Assembly (NCBI GenBank): GCA_946538875.1
Contig: CAMNHD010000018.1
Location: forward strand, 1 to 11,972
Length of the DNA stretch: 11,972 nucleotides
Source: an uncultured Treponema sp.
GTDB lineage: Bacteria > Spirochaetota > Spirochaetia > Treponematales > Treponemataceae
Direction of reading: 5' to 3'
Position 1 is the stretch's first letter. Every line of letters starts with the position of its first letter. The notes under the pieces are model-generated. The model worked only from the letters and a program-made list of their open reading frames with translations. It did no database searches and was not told the DNA's origin. Of this stretch, positions 1 to 7,542 are shown piece by piece. The translations under genes and the position numbers were made by a program.

Positions 1-2
1 CG

Positions 3-149
3 GATGCGGCTGCGGTGGATGCGGAGACGGATGCGGCGGAGACTGCTCCGACAGCTGCAGCTGTGGGGGCGGATGCTGCGGTTGATGTTCCCGGGCAAAG
101 CCTTGGATTCAAAGAGTCTTCAGCGCATTCAGAATGCGGCTCATGTTGA
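3..149 (+). CDS. C-terminal tail of an unidentified protein (5' end outside window)
   Basis: A plus-strand frame is open from the left edge (codons from base 3) to a TGA at 147-149, giving 48 residues. The composition is protein-like but low in complexity: Ala, Asp, Glu, Thr and Val dominate the first 30 residues, followed by a short end that finishes His-Ser-Glu-Cys-Gly-Ser-Cys. Acidic/Ala-rich tails of this sort are usually disordered extensions; the catalytic or structural part must lie upstream, so no function can be given. The competing frame starting at base 4 is Arg/Met/Trp-rich and looks like a shadow. The last 41 bases overlap the 3' end of aroK on the other strand. The alternative is that this is chance open GC-rich sequence, since no start or known domain is visible. 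Confidence 0.45.
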   Translation, partial: DAAAVDAETDAAETAPTAAAVGADAAVDVPGQSLGFKESSAHSECGSC

Positions 150-696
150 CGGCCTTGGGCTGATTGTCCATAGGAACTGTAACATCAGCAAGACTTGAGT
201 ATATCTTTGTGCGCTCGACATAAAAATCATGGAACAAATCCCTGACTTCTTTGATGGAACGGGGATTTTTTTTTGCTATATATGCCGGAAGGTTTTCCAA
301 GGAACCGTCGTCTTTAAGCTTGGCTTCGCGCACTATGCGGTCAGAGGCAATCTTTTCGTCTGCCTGCAGAAAGACAAAGACTCCAAGATTATGCAGAGTT
401 TCCAAAGCAGCAGTATTTGAACAGATTCCGCCGCCCGTGGCGATGACAGCATGGCTTGCACCGCCTTCAAGAAGTTTTTCTATATGCGCACATGCCAGGG
501 ATTCGGCTTTGAGAAAAGCTTCCTGCCCCTCCTGGGTGTAGATTTCTCTTGGACTCCTGCCGTAAAGCTCCTGCACCACATCGTCTGTATCGTAAAGCGG
601 CATATTCAGTTCCCTGCTCAGAAACCTTCCCTGTGTGGACTTGCCGCAATGCTTGATTCCCATAAGAATTATCGATTTGCCAAAAGTCATAGACAT
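109..696 (-). CDS. aroK: Shikimate kinase-like protein (AroK family), divergent
   Basis: Family role: ATP-dependent phosphorylation of shikimate to shikimate 3-phosphate, step 5 of chorismate synthesis, in the cytoplasm. The 195-residue product has a P-loop (residues 13-21, GIKHCGKST), the Asp-x-Asp pair (YDTDD, 35-39), the Gly triplet of the ATGGG motif (86-90) and the C-terminal R-x-x-x-Y...AD-V-T-V block with Arg162. Length is near the usual 170-190. Start choice: ATG at 696 follows AGGTG by 6 bases, and this ribosome site overlaps the TAG stop (706-708) of the upstream methyltransferase, so the two are probably translationally coupled. A GTG at 705 and an ATG at 690 are alternatives. Odd points: the Arg expected after F in the G-E-x-x-F-R motif is Leu62, and the lid lacks the usual Arg-Pro-Leu. 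Shikimate as substrate is therefore likely but not certain. Confidence 0.82.
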   Translation of the reverse strand: MSMTFGKSIILMGIKHCGKSTQGRFLSRELNMPLYDTDDVVQELYGRSPREIYTQEGQEAFLKAESLACAHIEKLLEGGASHAVIATGGGICSNTAALETLHNLGVFVFLQADEKIASDRIVREAKLKDDGSLENLPAYIAKKNPRSIKEVRDLFHDFYVERTKIYSSLADVTVPMDNQPKAVNMSRILNALKTL

Positions 697-705
697 TTTC
701 CCCAC

Positions 706-1428
706 CTAAGCCTTGTACAAAAGAAAAATAGCAGGCACTTTGTTCACAGGAGGTTCGCTTTGTGTCTTCCACTCGGCAACAGTCATGGTACGCACATACT
801 CCTGCGGAGTAGTCATTCCGGCGGCGATACAAAGCCTTGTGTCCTTACGGCAGGTGGAAACAATTGTCTGGAGCATCTGCAGGTTACGATACGGCGCCTC
901 TATAAACAGCTGGGTCTGATCTTCCTTCCACGCCCTTGCCTCCAGAGCACGCAGCCTGGAGGTTCTTTCACCCGCCTTGACCGGAAGATACCCATTGAAG
1001 GCAAAGCTCTGCCCGTTGAAACCGCTTGCCATCACCGCCATTATCATGGACGAAGGCCCCACCAGCGGTATCACAGGCAGATTCCTTTTCTGCGCAAGCT
1101 CCACTATAACAGCTCCTGGATCAGCCACAGCCGGACAGCCTGCTTCTGAAATAATGCCCATGCTTTGGGAATCCTTCTGCAGAGGATCAAGGTAAGAGGA
1201 AACTGTCTTGACATCAGTGTGTTCGTTGAGTTCGTAAAAAGTGAGGGAGTCTATGTCTATGCTTTTGTCAACCGCCTTAAGGAATCGTCTTGCAGTGCGG
1301 ATATTCTCCACAATAAAGTGCTTTATCTCTGAAATAATAGTCCTGTTATAAGGCGGCACAGACTTTTGAATCAAGTCTTCCGAAAAATCGCCGAGTGTCA
1401 CGGGAATCAAATACAAAGCTTTTTCCAT
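706..1428 (-). CDS. RsmI-like SAM-dependent methyltransferase (tetrapyrrole methylase fold)
   Basis: A 240-residue protein of the family that includes RsmI, the enzyme that 2'-O-methylates C1402 of 16S rRNA. Visible signatures: an N-terminal strand YLIPVTLGD (6-14) in place of the RsmI PTPIGN, the core SEAGCPAVADPG (94-105) matching S-D/E-A-G-x-P-x-x-x-D-P-G, LVGPSS (122-127), FNGYLP (144-149) and EAPYRN (177-182, compare ESPHR). It is about 40 residues shorter than E. coli RsmI and lacks its C-terminal domain, so it may belong to the short paralogue group whose target is unclear. Start: ATG 1428 is where homology begins; the frame runs upstream to 1524 but that part has no family character. 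There is no convincing Shine-Dalgarno, and a TATACT hexamer ends 7 bases before the ATG. It is followed without a gap by aroK. Confidence 0.85.
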   Translation of the reverse strand: MEKALYLIPVTLGDFSEDLIQKSVPPYNRTIISEIKHFIVENIRTARRFLKAVDKSIDIDSLTFYELNEHTDVKTVSSYLDPLQKDSQSMGIISEAGCPAVADPGAVIVELAQKRNLPVIPLVGPSSMIMAVMASGFNGQSFAFNGYLPVKAGERTSRLRALEARAWKEDQTQLFIEAPYRNLQMLQTIVSTCRKDTRLCIAAGMTTPQEYVRTMTVAEWKTQSEPPVNKVPAIFLLYKA

Positions 1429-1435
1429 GTTGCCT

Positions 1436-1471
1436 AGTATACAGTTTTTGCAGGGCTTGTTCCAGTGGAAC
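1436..1471 (-). promoter_or_regulatory. Putative promoter of the RsmI-like gene, no leader
   Basis: On the minus strand TATACT (1441 down to 1436) is a 5/6 match to the -10 consensus and ends 7 bases before the ATG at 1428, so transcription would begin at or next to the start codon. The -35 position, 17 bases upstream, reads TGGAAC (3/6) and lies inside a perfect 6+1+6 inverted repeat, GTTCCACTGGAAC (1459-1471). The same 11-base core at the same distance from a -10 occurs before the gene at 11572. Confidence 0.5.
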
Positions 1472-1517
1472 CGCTTTCTGGACACGGAAATCAATATTTT
1501 GTTTTTACATGTAGACT

Positions 1518-1595
1518 TTTCCACTTGATTTTCTTTCAGTTATAATCAATAATTTATCAGAGAGAAGTATTGTCGGCAGAATCTACAGTTATAAT
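1518..1595 (+). promoter_or_regulatory. Putative promoter region with duplicated CAGTTATAAT
   Basis: Two identical 10-mers, CAGTTATAAT, at 1537-1546 and 1586-1595, each contain a perfect TATAAT. The first has TTTCCA (1518-1523, 4/6) 17 bases upstream and would give a leader of about 60 bases to the ATG at 1614. The second has no good -35 and would start transcription next to the GGAGG ribosome site at 1603-1607. Which one is used cannot be told from sequence. Confidence 0.4.
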
Positions 1596-1613
1596 AAAAT
1601 GTGGAGGCTGAAC

Positions 1614-2114
1614 ATGAAAAATCGTATACTTTTTATGCTTTTGTCCCTGCTGAGCTTTGTTCCTTTCTGTGCAGCAACCCAGGACACAAATGAAAATCCC
1701 GCTCCCCTTTTTGATATGCACGAAGCCCTCAAGAAAGTCGACAGACATTTCCCGCCATTGTCAGAAATTCACAACCATAATATATGCATCGGTGAATGGC
1801 ACTACAATGACAACAACTGCAGCACTTCCATACAGTGCTTTGAGAACGGAAGCATGACAATCACTTATCAAAACCTTTCGGTAACAATCACTTGGAAGGG
1901 TAACTTTACCTCCACGAACAATCAGATTGTATTTACACCGGTATTCAAGGAAACGGTCAAACCCTTCAATAAGAAAGAGGAAAGGACAAGCGGCAAATGG
2001 ATACTCAGATTCAAATTAAATGGCAACGGAATCATCATCACTTCCGACGACCTTCCGGACGCCCTGAACGGTCACGATTTTTCCGATGCCACCCAATTTT
2101 TCAACCCTCTGTAA
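1614..2114 (+). CDS. Small secreted protein of unknown function
   Basis: I do not recognise this 166-residue protein. The first 20 residues (MKNR, a Leu/Phe-rich core, then VPFCA-A) form a typical signal peptide with cleavage near residue 20. Phe before the Cys makes a lipobox unlikely, so a periplasmic or exported location is inferred. The mature part has four Cys or fewer, a G-E-W-H-Y motif near 60-64 and alternating hydrophobic stretches (MTITY, VTITW, QIVFT, GIIIT) suggesting a small beta sandwich or lipocalin-like barrel; that is a fold impression, not a match. Start: ATG 1614 is preceded at 6 bases by GGAGG (1603-1607); the earlier in-frame ATG at 1599 overlaps that ribosome site and was rejected. 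It is divergent from the methyltransferase and convergent with purD, whose stop lies 25 bases away. Confidence 0.7.
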   Translation: MKNRILFMLLSLLSFVPFCAATQDTNENPAPLFDMHEALKKVDRHFPPLSEIHNHNICIGEWHYNDNNCSTSIQCFENGSMTITYQNLSVTITWKGNFTSTNNQIVFTPVFKETVKPFNKKEERTSGKWILRFKLNGNGIIITSDDLPDALNGHDFSDATQFFNPL

Positions 2115-2139
2115 AGAGGAACCGCACTGAATCAAAAAC

Positions 2140-3501
2140 TCAGTTGGACTCTGTTGCTCCAGGAAGACCTATATCCTTGCGGTAGAACATACCTTCAAAG
2201 TTTATTGCCCTCATAGCTTCGTATGCCTTATTCCATGCCTCGTCAAAAGTATTGCCGTAAGCGGATGCAGCAAGAACGCGGCCACCGCTTGTCACAAGGC
2301 CTGTTGAGTCCGGGCGTGAAGAGTGGTTTGATCTTCTGTCGGCAATTGCTCCGGCAATAAAGATTTTTGCGCCTGTTGCGTTAATAGAATTTTTATCCTG
2401 GAAAATAGGAATGCCCTTTGCATAATCACGTGGATAACCGCCACTCACCGCAACAGGAGACACCACATATCCCTTCTTCCATGCAAAGTCAAAATCCTTG
2501 AGGGAACCGTCGATTATTGCCTCGCACATCTGCTCAAAGTCAAAGTCCATCAGCGGAAGCACAGCCTGAGTCTCCGGATCGCCAAGGCGCACATTGTACT
2601 CAAGACACTTGGGGCCTTCAGCAGTAAGCATGAGACCAAAGAAAATAAATCCGCGGTAATCAAAACCTTCCTTTACAAGACCGTTCAAGCTTGGCTGGAG
2701 AATATTCTTTTCAAACTGTGACTGAATCAGCGGCGTAACATCATCAACCGGACTGATTGCACCCATTCCGCCAGTGTTCGGTCCCTTTGCGCCATCACAG
2801 AGACGCTTGTGGTCACGGGCTGCAAGGAACGGTACGATAGTCGCCTTACCGGCAGCAGCAGATTCCGGCGTGACAGAAACAGCCGCAAGAATAGAAATCT
2901 CGGTTCCACGCAGGTATTCTTCGATGACAAGCTTTTTACCCGCATCTCCCACCATACCGTTTTCCATCAGTTCGTGAACAGCTTCCTTTGCCTCGTCAAC
3001 AGTCTTTGCGACAACGACACCCTTACCGGCAGCCAGACCGTCGGCCTTAACTACAATAGGAGCACCTACTTTGTCAATATAATCCAAAGCGGCCTTTTCA
3101 TCGGTAAAAGTCTCGCTCTTTGCACAGGCAACACCGTACTTCTTCATGAAGTCCTTGGCAAGATCCTTGCTTGCCTCAAGCTGTGCACCGGCCTTCTTTG
3201 GTCCGACTGTAGGAATGTGAGCCTGCCAGAACGCATCGGCAATACCTTCCGCCAAAGGATTTTCCGGCCCGATAACAGCCATTGTACATCCTTCATGCAA
3301 GGCAATCTTTACGTACACATCATTTCCCTTTACCCCGGCCAGATAGTCACACTGGGAAGGAGTGATGTTGACGCACTTGTTTTCCAAAGCAGTTCCGCCA
3401 TTACCCGGAACGCAGACAGCTTGAGAAACAGCCTTGCTCTGCGCAAGCTTCCATGCGATGGCGTGTTCGCGGCCACCATTTCCAACAACGATAACTTTCA
3501 T
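2140..3501 (-). CDS. purD: Phosphoribosylamine--glycine ligase (GAR synthetase)
   Basis: Catalyses ATP-dependent joining of glycine to 5-phosphoribosylamine, step 2 of purine synthesis, in the cytoplasm. The 453 residues have the full PurD order: N-terminal VVGNGGREHAIAW (5-17), GPENPLAEGI (78-87), the ATP-grasp segment VVKADGLAAGKGVVVA (150-165), VIEEYLRGTEISI (192-204), the glycine/ribose region DHKRLCDGAKGPNTGGMG (230-247) and metal ligands in EYNVRLGDPETQ (301-312). Length is slightly above the usual 420-430 because of a Ser/Arg/Asp-rich insertion (IADRRSNHSSRPDSTG) before the conserved LVTSGGRVL. Start: homology begins at ATG 3501; the frame extends to 3525 but those eight residues are not PurD-like. 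There is no Shine-Dalgarno; a -10 box sits 6 bases before the ATG. No other pur gene is nearby. Confidence 0.96.
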   Translation of the reverse strand: MKVIVVGNGGREHAIAWKLAQSKAVSQAVCVPGNGGTALENKCVNITPSQCDYLAGVKGNDVYVKIALHEGCTMAVIGPENPLAEGIADAFWQAHIPTVGPKKAGAQLEASKDLAKDFMKKYGVACAKSETFTDEKAALDYIDKVGAPIVVKADGLAAGKGVVVAKTVDEAKEAVHELMENGMVGDAGKKLVIEEYLRGTEISILAAVSVTPESAAAGKATIVPFLAARDHKRLCDGAKGPNTGGMGAISPVDDVTPLIQSQFEKNILQPSLNGLVKEGFDYRGFIFFGLMLTAEGPKCLEYNVRLGDPETQAVLPLMDFDFEQMCEAIIDGSLKDFDFAWKKGYVVSPVAVSGGYPRDYAKGIPIFQDKNSINATGAKIFIAGAIADRRSNHSSRPDSTGLVTSGGRVLAASAYGNTFDEAWNKAYEAMRAINFEGMFYRKDIGLPGATESN

Positions 3502-3507
3502 GCGCCT

Positions 3508-3536
3508 ATCATAAAATAAATGCATGTAATTTTCAA
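3508..3536 (-). promoter_or_regulatory. purD promoter (TTGAAA-17-TATGAT), predicted leaderless
   Basis: On the minus strand TTGAAA (3536-3531) and TATGAT (3513-3508) are separated by exactly 17 bases, a good sigma-70-type pair. The -10 ends only 6 bases (AGGCGC) before the purD ATG at 3501, which places the expected transcription start on the start codon. Confidence 0.62.
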
Positions 3537-3570
3537 GCCGTCAAGAAAATATGCGCCGGGAAGGCTCAAC

Positions 3571-5841
3571 TCAGTTTTCTTCAGCCGTTCCCTTGTCCCA
3601 GATATTCAAATCAAGAACAAAATCATGCAGACTGTCTTCATCAAGACTGTTGGGATGCGGACTGCTAAGAGACACAGAGAAAGACTTGACATTGAATGAC
3701 AGTTCCGACACACCAAGGCTTGACATGAACCATCCTTCCAGGCCATTCAGATTATGCGGATGGTTCTTGTCGCTGATTTCCTTTGAAGCCTGATATTCCT
3801 GGTATGATTCCTGATTCTTTACCGCAGAGAAGTCGTAGTCCAGATCGAATGTTCCCACATAGGCTTCCTTATCCCCCTGCATAAAGTGCGCGTGGCTGTA
3901 CCAGTGGCCCACCATCTGCTTAGCCCATTCCGCATTATTCTTGCCCCTGGCATAACTTTCACCCACCTGCTGAAGGTAGAAGTACATAAACATGCGCTGA
4001 GCACTGCGGTTATTCGGCAGCATAAGAAGGTTCTTTCTTATCTGAGGATAAACCAACAGACTGCGGTTTGAATAGGCCCGTTCGACAAACTGGACAAACT
4101 GCTCTTCATCCAAGCCCTTGATAGTCAGCTGTATATAAAGGCTTCCGTCTTCGTTGGTTCCGGCAACATACCAGTTCGTTCCGATTCCGGTCACAGTACA
4201 CGGTACAAGGCCTCTGCCAAGAGTCACGCCTGGCTTTTCCCTTGCGGCATAGTTTACCTTTGCGTCTGCAATAAAAGACTGCACACTTGGGCTAAAGGTT
4301 CCGGCACTTGCCTGCGCCACAATAATGGAGAATTTCTTGTTGAACAGCTGGTCAGTATAGTCCGCATATCCGCACGCATGCACTGACATCGTGGAAGAAT
4401 TCAGGTAATCGTCCACCTTTATGCTTGCAGGCAGAGAAATTATCTGACTGTTCAGATTGTCATAGTCAACAAGTTCAAAATACTCAATCTGATAGTCGCG
4501 GTTTGCGGGGAACATCTGCATACAATTCTGCACACTCTTTGAAAGAATGTCAGGAATGGAGTACCTTGAATCCTCAAAGATAACATTCTGCTCCTGAACA
4601 ACGCGGTCGTACATCTCAAGCTCTGACACCAGCTCGTGATAGTTGGCAGACTGAATGCCCGTCACACCCAGGGCTTCAAGCGCATTCTTGTCGGCAAGTA
4701 GTTCTTCCTCCGATGCTGTATGTCCAACATGCAGGTCAAAGTGGAAAAGTGCCTCGCTGTTGTATTTCTTGAGCACGTATGCGTCAAAGCCTTTATCCTG
4801 AAGACGCTTAAGGTCATGCTGAGCCTGTCCCTCTTCCTTGTAGCTGTGCACCAGCAGTGAGAATGGTGTATCCTGGACCAAAGTAATATCCTGCTCATTT
4901 GTTTCAAGCTGAACAGGTTCGGCAGGAGGCAGTGAATCGTCTTCTTCTATCTGCAGGGAAAGTTCATCAAGAACAGGTTCCTCAACAGGTTCCGGCTCAG
5001 GCTCTTCAACAACAGGTTCCTGTTCCACAGCAAGCTCGCCGCTCTGGTCAGGTTCAGGTACCGGTTCGGGCTCGGGTTCCGGTTCGGGTTCCGGCTCAGG
5101 CTCTGGTTCAGGTTCCGGCTCAGGCTCTGGTTCAGGCTCCGGCTCTGGTTCAGGAAGTATTTCTGCATCCTCTGCTTCAGGCAAGTCCATCTCAGGAACA
5201 TTCTTCTTGAAAGGATAACGCGAAGTATCATCAATCGAAGCGTCTATTTTCTCGTAAACCGGAACAAAGGCTTCTTTCTCTTCATCAACTATATCCGATA
5301 TTTCTACAATCACAGGGGCAGGCTCTTCAGTCCTTTCAGGCCCGGCAAGTACGGAAAACGCCTCTTCAACCGGAGCAGGCTCACTTACAGGCGGAACAAC
5401 CGGCTCGACCACAGGAGCGGCCTCTTCTACCACAGGAGCAGCTTCCTCAACCACAGAAGCAGCCACAGGTTCCGTCTCAACCGGAACAATCGTCATCACA
5501 GACTCTTTCTCTGCCCTGCACAACCACAGCGAAGACTTTACATTACGCTTGATAAAACGCTTCTGGGCCAGCTCGTTCAATCTGGGGTTAGCATCCCTCA
5601 CGCGGTTAAATGCTTCGTCATACAAAACCCTGTACAGAACAGTATTTCCATCCTTGTGTTCATGGATAAAAGTCGGAAGGCCTTCTTTTTCAGCCGCCGC
5701 CTTGAACATGCGGGCATTTTCTATCTTACGGTACGAACCAAGACAAATATACCAGCTTTCCGCATTATTCTGGGCAAAAACAGGAACAAGTCCTGCAAGC
5801 AGACAAAAAAGCAGAGCAAGCAGTTTTATTTTCTTAAGCAT
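3571..5841 (-). CDS. Exported protein with two SPOR-like domains and a Pro-Glu hinge
   Basis: A 756-residue protein. Residues 1-23 are a signal peptide (LKKIK, then a hydrophobic core, then VFA before QNN). Residues about 27-98 resemble a SPOR domain ([18 protein letters not shown]...[11 protein letters not shown]); SPOR domains bind denuded peptidoglycan glycans. An acidic Pro/Val/Ala-rich linker (120-320) contains 15 consecutive Pro-Glu pairs (about 230-259). A second SPOR-like segment follows (about 327-400, [18 protein letters not shown]). The last 350 residues are mostly globular and unrecognised. A periplasmic, wall-associated role is inferred: the linker could span the spirochaete periplasm. 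Start: ATG 5841 has GGAGG (minus strand of 5847-5851) 5 to 6 bases upstream; the longer frame to 5868 overlaps that site. It lies 69 bases upstream of purD, which has its own promoter. Confidence 0.83.
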   Translation of the reverse strand: MLKKIKLLALLFCLLAGLVPVFAQNNAESWYICLGSYRKIENARMFKAAAEKEGLPTFIHEHKDGNTVLYRVLYDEAFNRVRDANPRLNELAQKRFIKRNVKSSLWLCRAEKESVMTIVPVETEPVAASVVEEAAPVVEEAAPVVEPVVPPVSEPAPVEEAFSVLAGPERTEEPAPVIVEISDIVDEEKEAFVPVYEKIDASIDDTSRYPFKKNVPEMDLPEAEDAEILPEPEPEPEPEPEPEPEPEPEPEPEPEPEPEPVPEPDQSGELAVEQEPVVEEPEPEPVEEPVLDELSLQIEEDDSLPPAEPVQLETNEQDITLVQDTPFSLLVHSYKEEGQAQHDLKRLQDKGFDAYVLKKYNSEALFHFDLHVGHTASEEELLADKNALEALGVTGIQSANYHELVSELEMYDRVVQEQNVIFEDSRYSIPDILSKSVQNCMQMFPANRDYQIEYFELVDYDNLNSQIISLPASIKVDDYLNSSTMSVHACGYADYTDQLFNKKFSIIVAQASAGTFSPSVQSFIADAKVNYAAREKPGVTLGRGLVPCTVTGIGTNWYVAGTNEDGSLYIQLTIKGLDEEQFVQFVERAYSNRSLLVYPQIRKNLLMLPNNRSAQRMFMYFYLQQVGESYARGKNNAEWAKQMVGHWYSHAHFMQGDKEAYVGTFDLDYDFSAVKNQESYQEYQASKEISDKNHPHNLNGLEGWFMSSLGVSELSFNVKSFSVSLSSPHPNSLDEDSLHDFVLDLNIWDKGTAEEN
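5047..5154. repeat. Short tandem repeat encoding the Pro-Glu tract
   Basis: Six-base Pro-Glu codon pairs repeat across this stretch inside the SPOR gene. A higher-order 24-base unit is visible on the plus strand: 5091-5114 and 5115-5138 differ at one position near the end, and 5139-5154 is a shortened third copy. Repeats of this kind tend to change length by slippage; here all changes of whole units keep the reading frame. Confidence 0.85.
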
Positions 5842-5866
5842 AGAATCCTCCAGACATTTACTGAAC

Positions 5867-5886
5867 AAAAAAAAGGGAAACCCTTT
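5867..5886 (-). terminator. Terminator-like hairpin just upstream of the SPOR gene
   Basis: On the minus strand AAAGGG, loop TTT, CCCTTT forms a 6-bp stem followed directly by five more T, so the U-tract is eight long including the stem. It ends 25 bases before the SPOR gene ATG. It may stop read-through from pfk or act inside the SPOR leader. The stem is short and half A-U, so its strength is uncertain. Confidence 0.5.
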
Positions 5887-5997
5887 CTACTATATCGGCG
5901 GTTTCTCCAAACAACTTTCAGACTTTTTTACTGCCGGCCACCACAAGTCTCACCCCATAGCGTACACCTACCCCAAACAACACCCCAGACCGCAAAC

Positions 5998-6050
5998 AAA
6001 AAACCGCGGCCCCACAGCGCACGACCAACACACGCTGCAGAAACCGCGGT
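5998..6050 (-). terminator. Rho-independent terminator of the phosphofructokinase gene
   Basis: On the minus strand, 30 bases after the pfk stop, ACCGCGG (6050-6044) pairs with CCGCGGT (6009-6003), enclosing an inner stem GCAGCG/CGCTGT with a loop between. The outer stem is followed by a run of T (plus-strand A at 5998-6003). The 118 bases from here to 5881 hold nothing else I can name. Confidence 0.68.
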
Positions 6051-6079
6051 CTCCACATTCAGCAGAAAGCCAAAAAGTC

Positions 6080-7507
6080 TTACTTGCCGCTCTTCATACT
6101 GTTAACCTTTTCAAGACGAGCAAGAGCCTTAGCGTTAGCCTCGTCAGCATCCTTGCGGAGCTTTTCAGTAACAGTATTGATATTGTTTACCATATAAACA
6201 GGCTGCAGAGTAGCATCCAGACAGTCGCGCCACAGAGAGCTTTCCTGATCCACAGTGTTGCGCTTGAGGGTTGCCATGGTAATAGGAATATGAACATACT
6301 TGTCATGCACAAGACCAATGACAATCTTTGTCTTACCGGCCATTGCAGCATGTACGGCATTGTTGCCAAGACGTTCACAGTAGATAGAGTCGTTTGCAGT
6401 TGTAACGGCGGCACGAACCTCATAGCTCGGGTCAATGTACTTAAGGTTGATGTGGATACCCTTCTTCTTAAAGTATTCAGTAATCCTGTCCCTCAGGTAC
6501 ACACCAATGTCCGCCAGCTTTTTGTTACCGGAAGCGTCAGTCTGGTTGGTAGTTGCAAGAAGCTCCTGGCCTGCACCCTCAGCAACGACGATAACAGCAT
6601 GGTGCCTTCTGTTAAGGCGGTCTTCAAGGTTTGCAAGGAAGCCGTTTGGTCCATCAATGTCAAAGGGAACTTCGGGAATAAGACAGAAATTTGCCTCATG
6701 GCTTGCAATGGAAGCGGCAGTTGCAATAAAGCCTGACTCACGTCCCATAAGCTTTACCAGACCAATTCCGTTAATCTGTGAATGAGCCTCCATGTGGCAG
6801 GAGTTGATAGCCTGGGTAGCCTTCTGAACGGCAGTCTCAAAACCAAAGGAGCGGTCAATGAACTGAAGGTCGTTGTCAACAGTCTTGGGAATACCCACAA
6901 CCGCAACCTTAAGACCGCGGCGCTCAATCTCGTTGCCAATATCCAGAGCACCGCGCTGGGTACCGTCACCGCCTATGATAAACATCATGTTGATGTTCAT
7001 ACGCTCGATAGAGTCAACAATGTCAGTGACGCGGTCACCGCCACCACGGCTTGTACCCAGGAAAGAGCCTCCAATCTTGTGGATAGAGTCAACATTGTCC
7101 GGGTTAAGGTCAATAGCATCGTAGCCCTGCTCAGAGAAAAATCCCTTGTAGCCAAACTGAATGCCACGGATGCGGCGGACACCGTAGCGGTTCCACAGAC
7201 AGCGGACCACAGAACGGATGACATCATTCAGACCAGGACACAGGCCACCGCAGGTACAGATACCGGCAGTCACATGCGCAGGATTAAAATAAATGAATTC
7301 ACGGGGACCAGCCTTTTCCATAAGATTAGTCATGTCGCTGGCATCGCCCTTATCGTCAGCAAAGACATTCACCTGGTTGCGCACAAAAGTAGTATCCTTC
7401 ACATAAAGCGCACGGAAATTACCATGTTCCTTGGAAAGCTCAATCGGAGAAGGAACCTTGCATTCTCCAAGACTTTCAACAGAAAAGTCATATTTCAAAT
7501 TACTCAT
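6080..7507 (-). CDS. pfkA: 6-phosphofructokinase (long, PPi-PFK-like clade; probable ATP type)
   Basis: Phosphorylates fructose 6-phosphate at carbon 1 in glycolysis. The 475-residue product has GGLCPGLN (87-94), the phosphoryl-donor motif GGDGT (179-183), the catalytic PKTVDND (207-213), MGRESG (254-259) that binds the sugar phosphate, and PEVPF and EGAGQ further on. It is much longer than the 320-residue E. coli PfkA and belongs to the PPi-PFK-related clade. In that clade GGDDx with PKTxDND marks pyrophosphate enzymes, whereas GGDGx with PKTxDND, seen here, is the combination of ATP-using members such as the trypanosomal enzyme; donor assignment is therefore inferred as ATP. Start: ATG 7507 with AGAGG 5 bases upstream. 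The gene has its own promoter and terminator and stands alone. Confidence 0.92.
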   Translation of the reverse strand: MSNLKYDFSVESLGECKVPSPIELSKEHGNFRALYVKDTTFVRNQVNVFADDKGDASDMTNLMEKAGPREFIYFNPAHVTAGICTCGGLCPGLNDVIRSVVRCLWNRYGVRRIRGIQFGYKGFFSEQGYDAIDLNPDNVDSIHKIGGSFLGTSRGGGDRVTDIVDSIERMNINMMFIIGGDGTQRGALDIGNEIERRGLKVAVVGIPKTVDNDLQFIDRSFGFETAVQKATQAINSCHMEAHSQINGIGLVKLMGRESGFIATAASIASHEANFCLIPEVPFDIDGPNGFLANLEDRLNRRHHAVIVVAEGAGQELLATTNQTDASGNKKLADIGVYLRDRITEYFKKKGIHINLKYIDPSYEVRAAVTTANDSIYCERLGNNAVHAAMAGKTKIVIGLVHDKYVHIPITMATLKRNTVDQESSLWRDCLDATLQPVYMVNNINTVTEKLRKDADEANAKALARLEKVNSMKSGK

Positions 7508-7542
7508 ACAAACCTCTATCCTAGCAAAATTTCTAACACCAT

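Noticed and set aside
51..64. Perfect 14-base palindrome ACAGCTGCAGCTGT as terminator of aroK
   Set aside because: No T run follows on either strand and it lies in an Ala-rich coding stretch whose GCT/GCA codons readily produce it.
451..1149. 232-codon plus-strand frame
   Set aside because: It is the antisense shadow of aroK and the methyltransferase, His/Arg/Cys-rich without domain character.
2126..2145. Hairpin between the convergent 1614 gene and purD
   Set aside because: ACTGA/TCAGT is only 5 bp with a 9-base loop and no T-tract; too weak to call a terminator.
5047..5154. CRISPR-like array
   Set aside because: The repeats are contiguous codon pairs without spacers of unique sequence.
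4899..5210. Val/Gln/Ala repeat protein on the plus strand
   Set aside because: Antisense reading of the Pro-Glu repeat; the repetitive look is inherited from the real gene on the other strand.
5549..6736. 395-codon plus-strand open frame
   Set aside because: It lies antisense across the SPOR start, the intergenic hairpins and the pfk 3' half, with no conserved motifs; both opposite genes are strongly supported.
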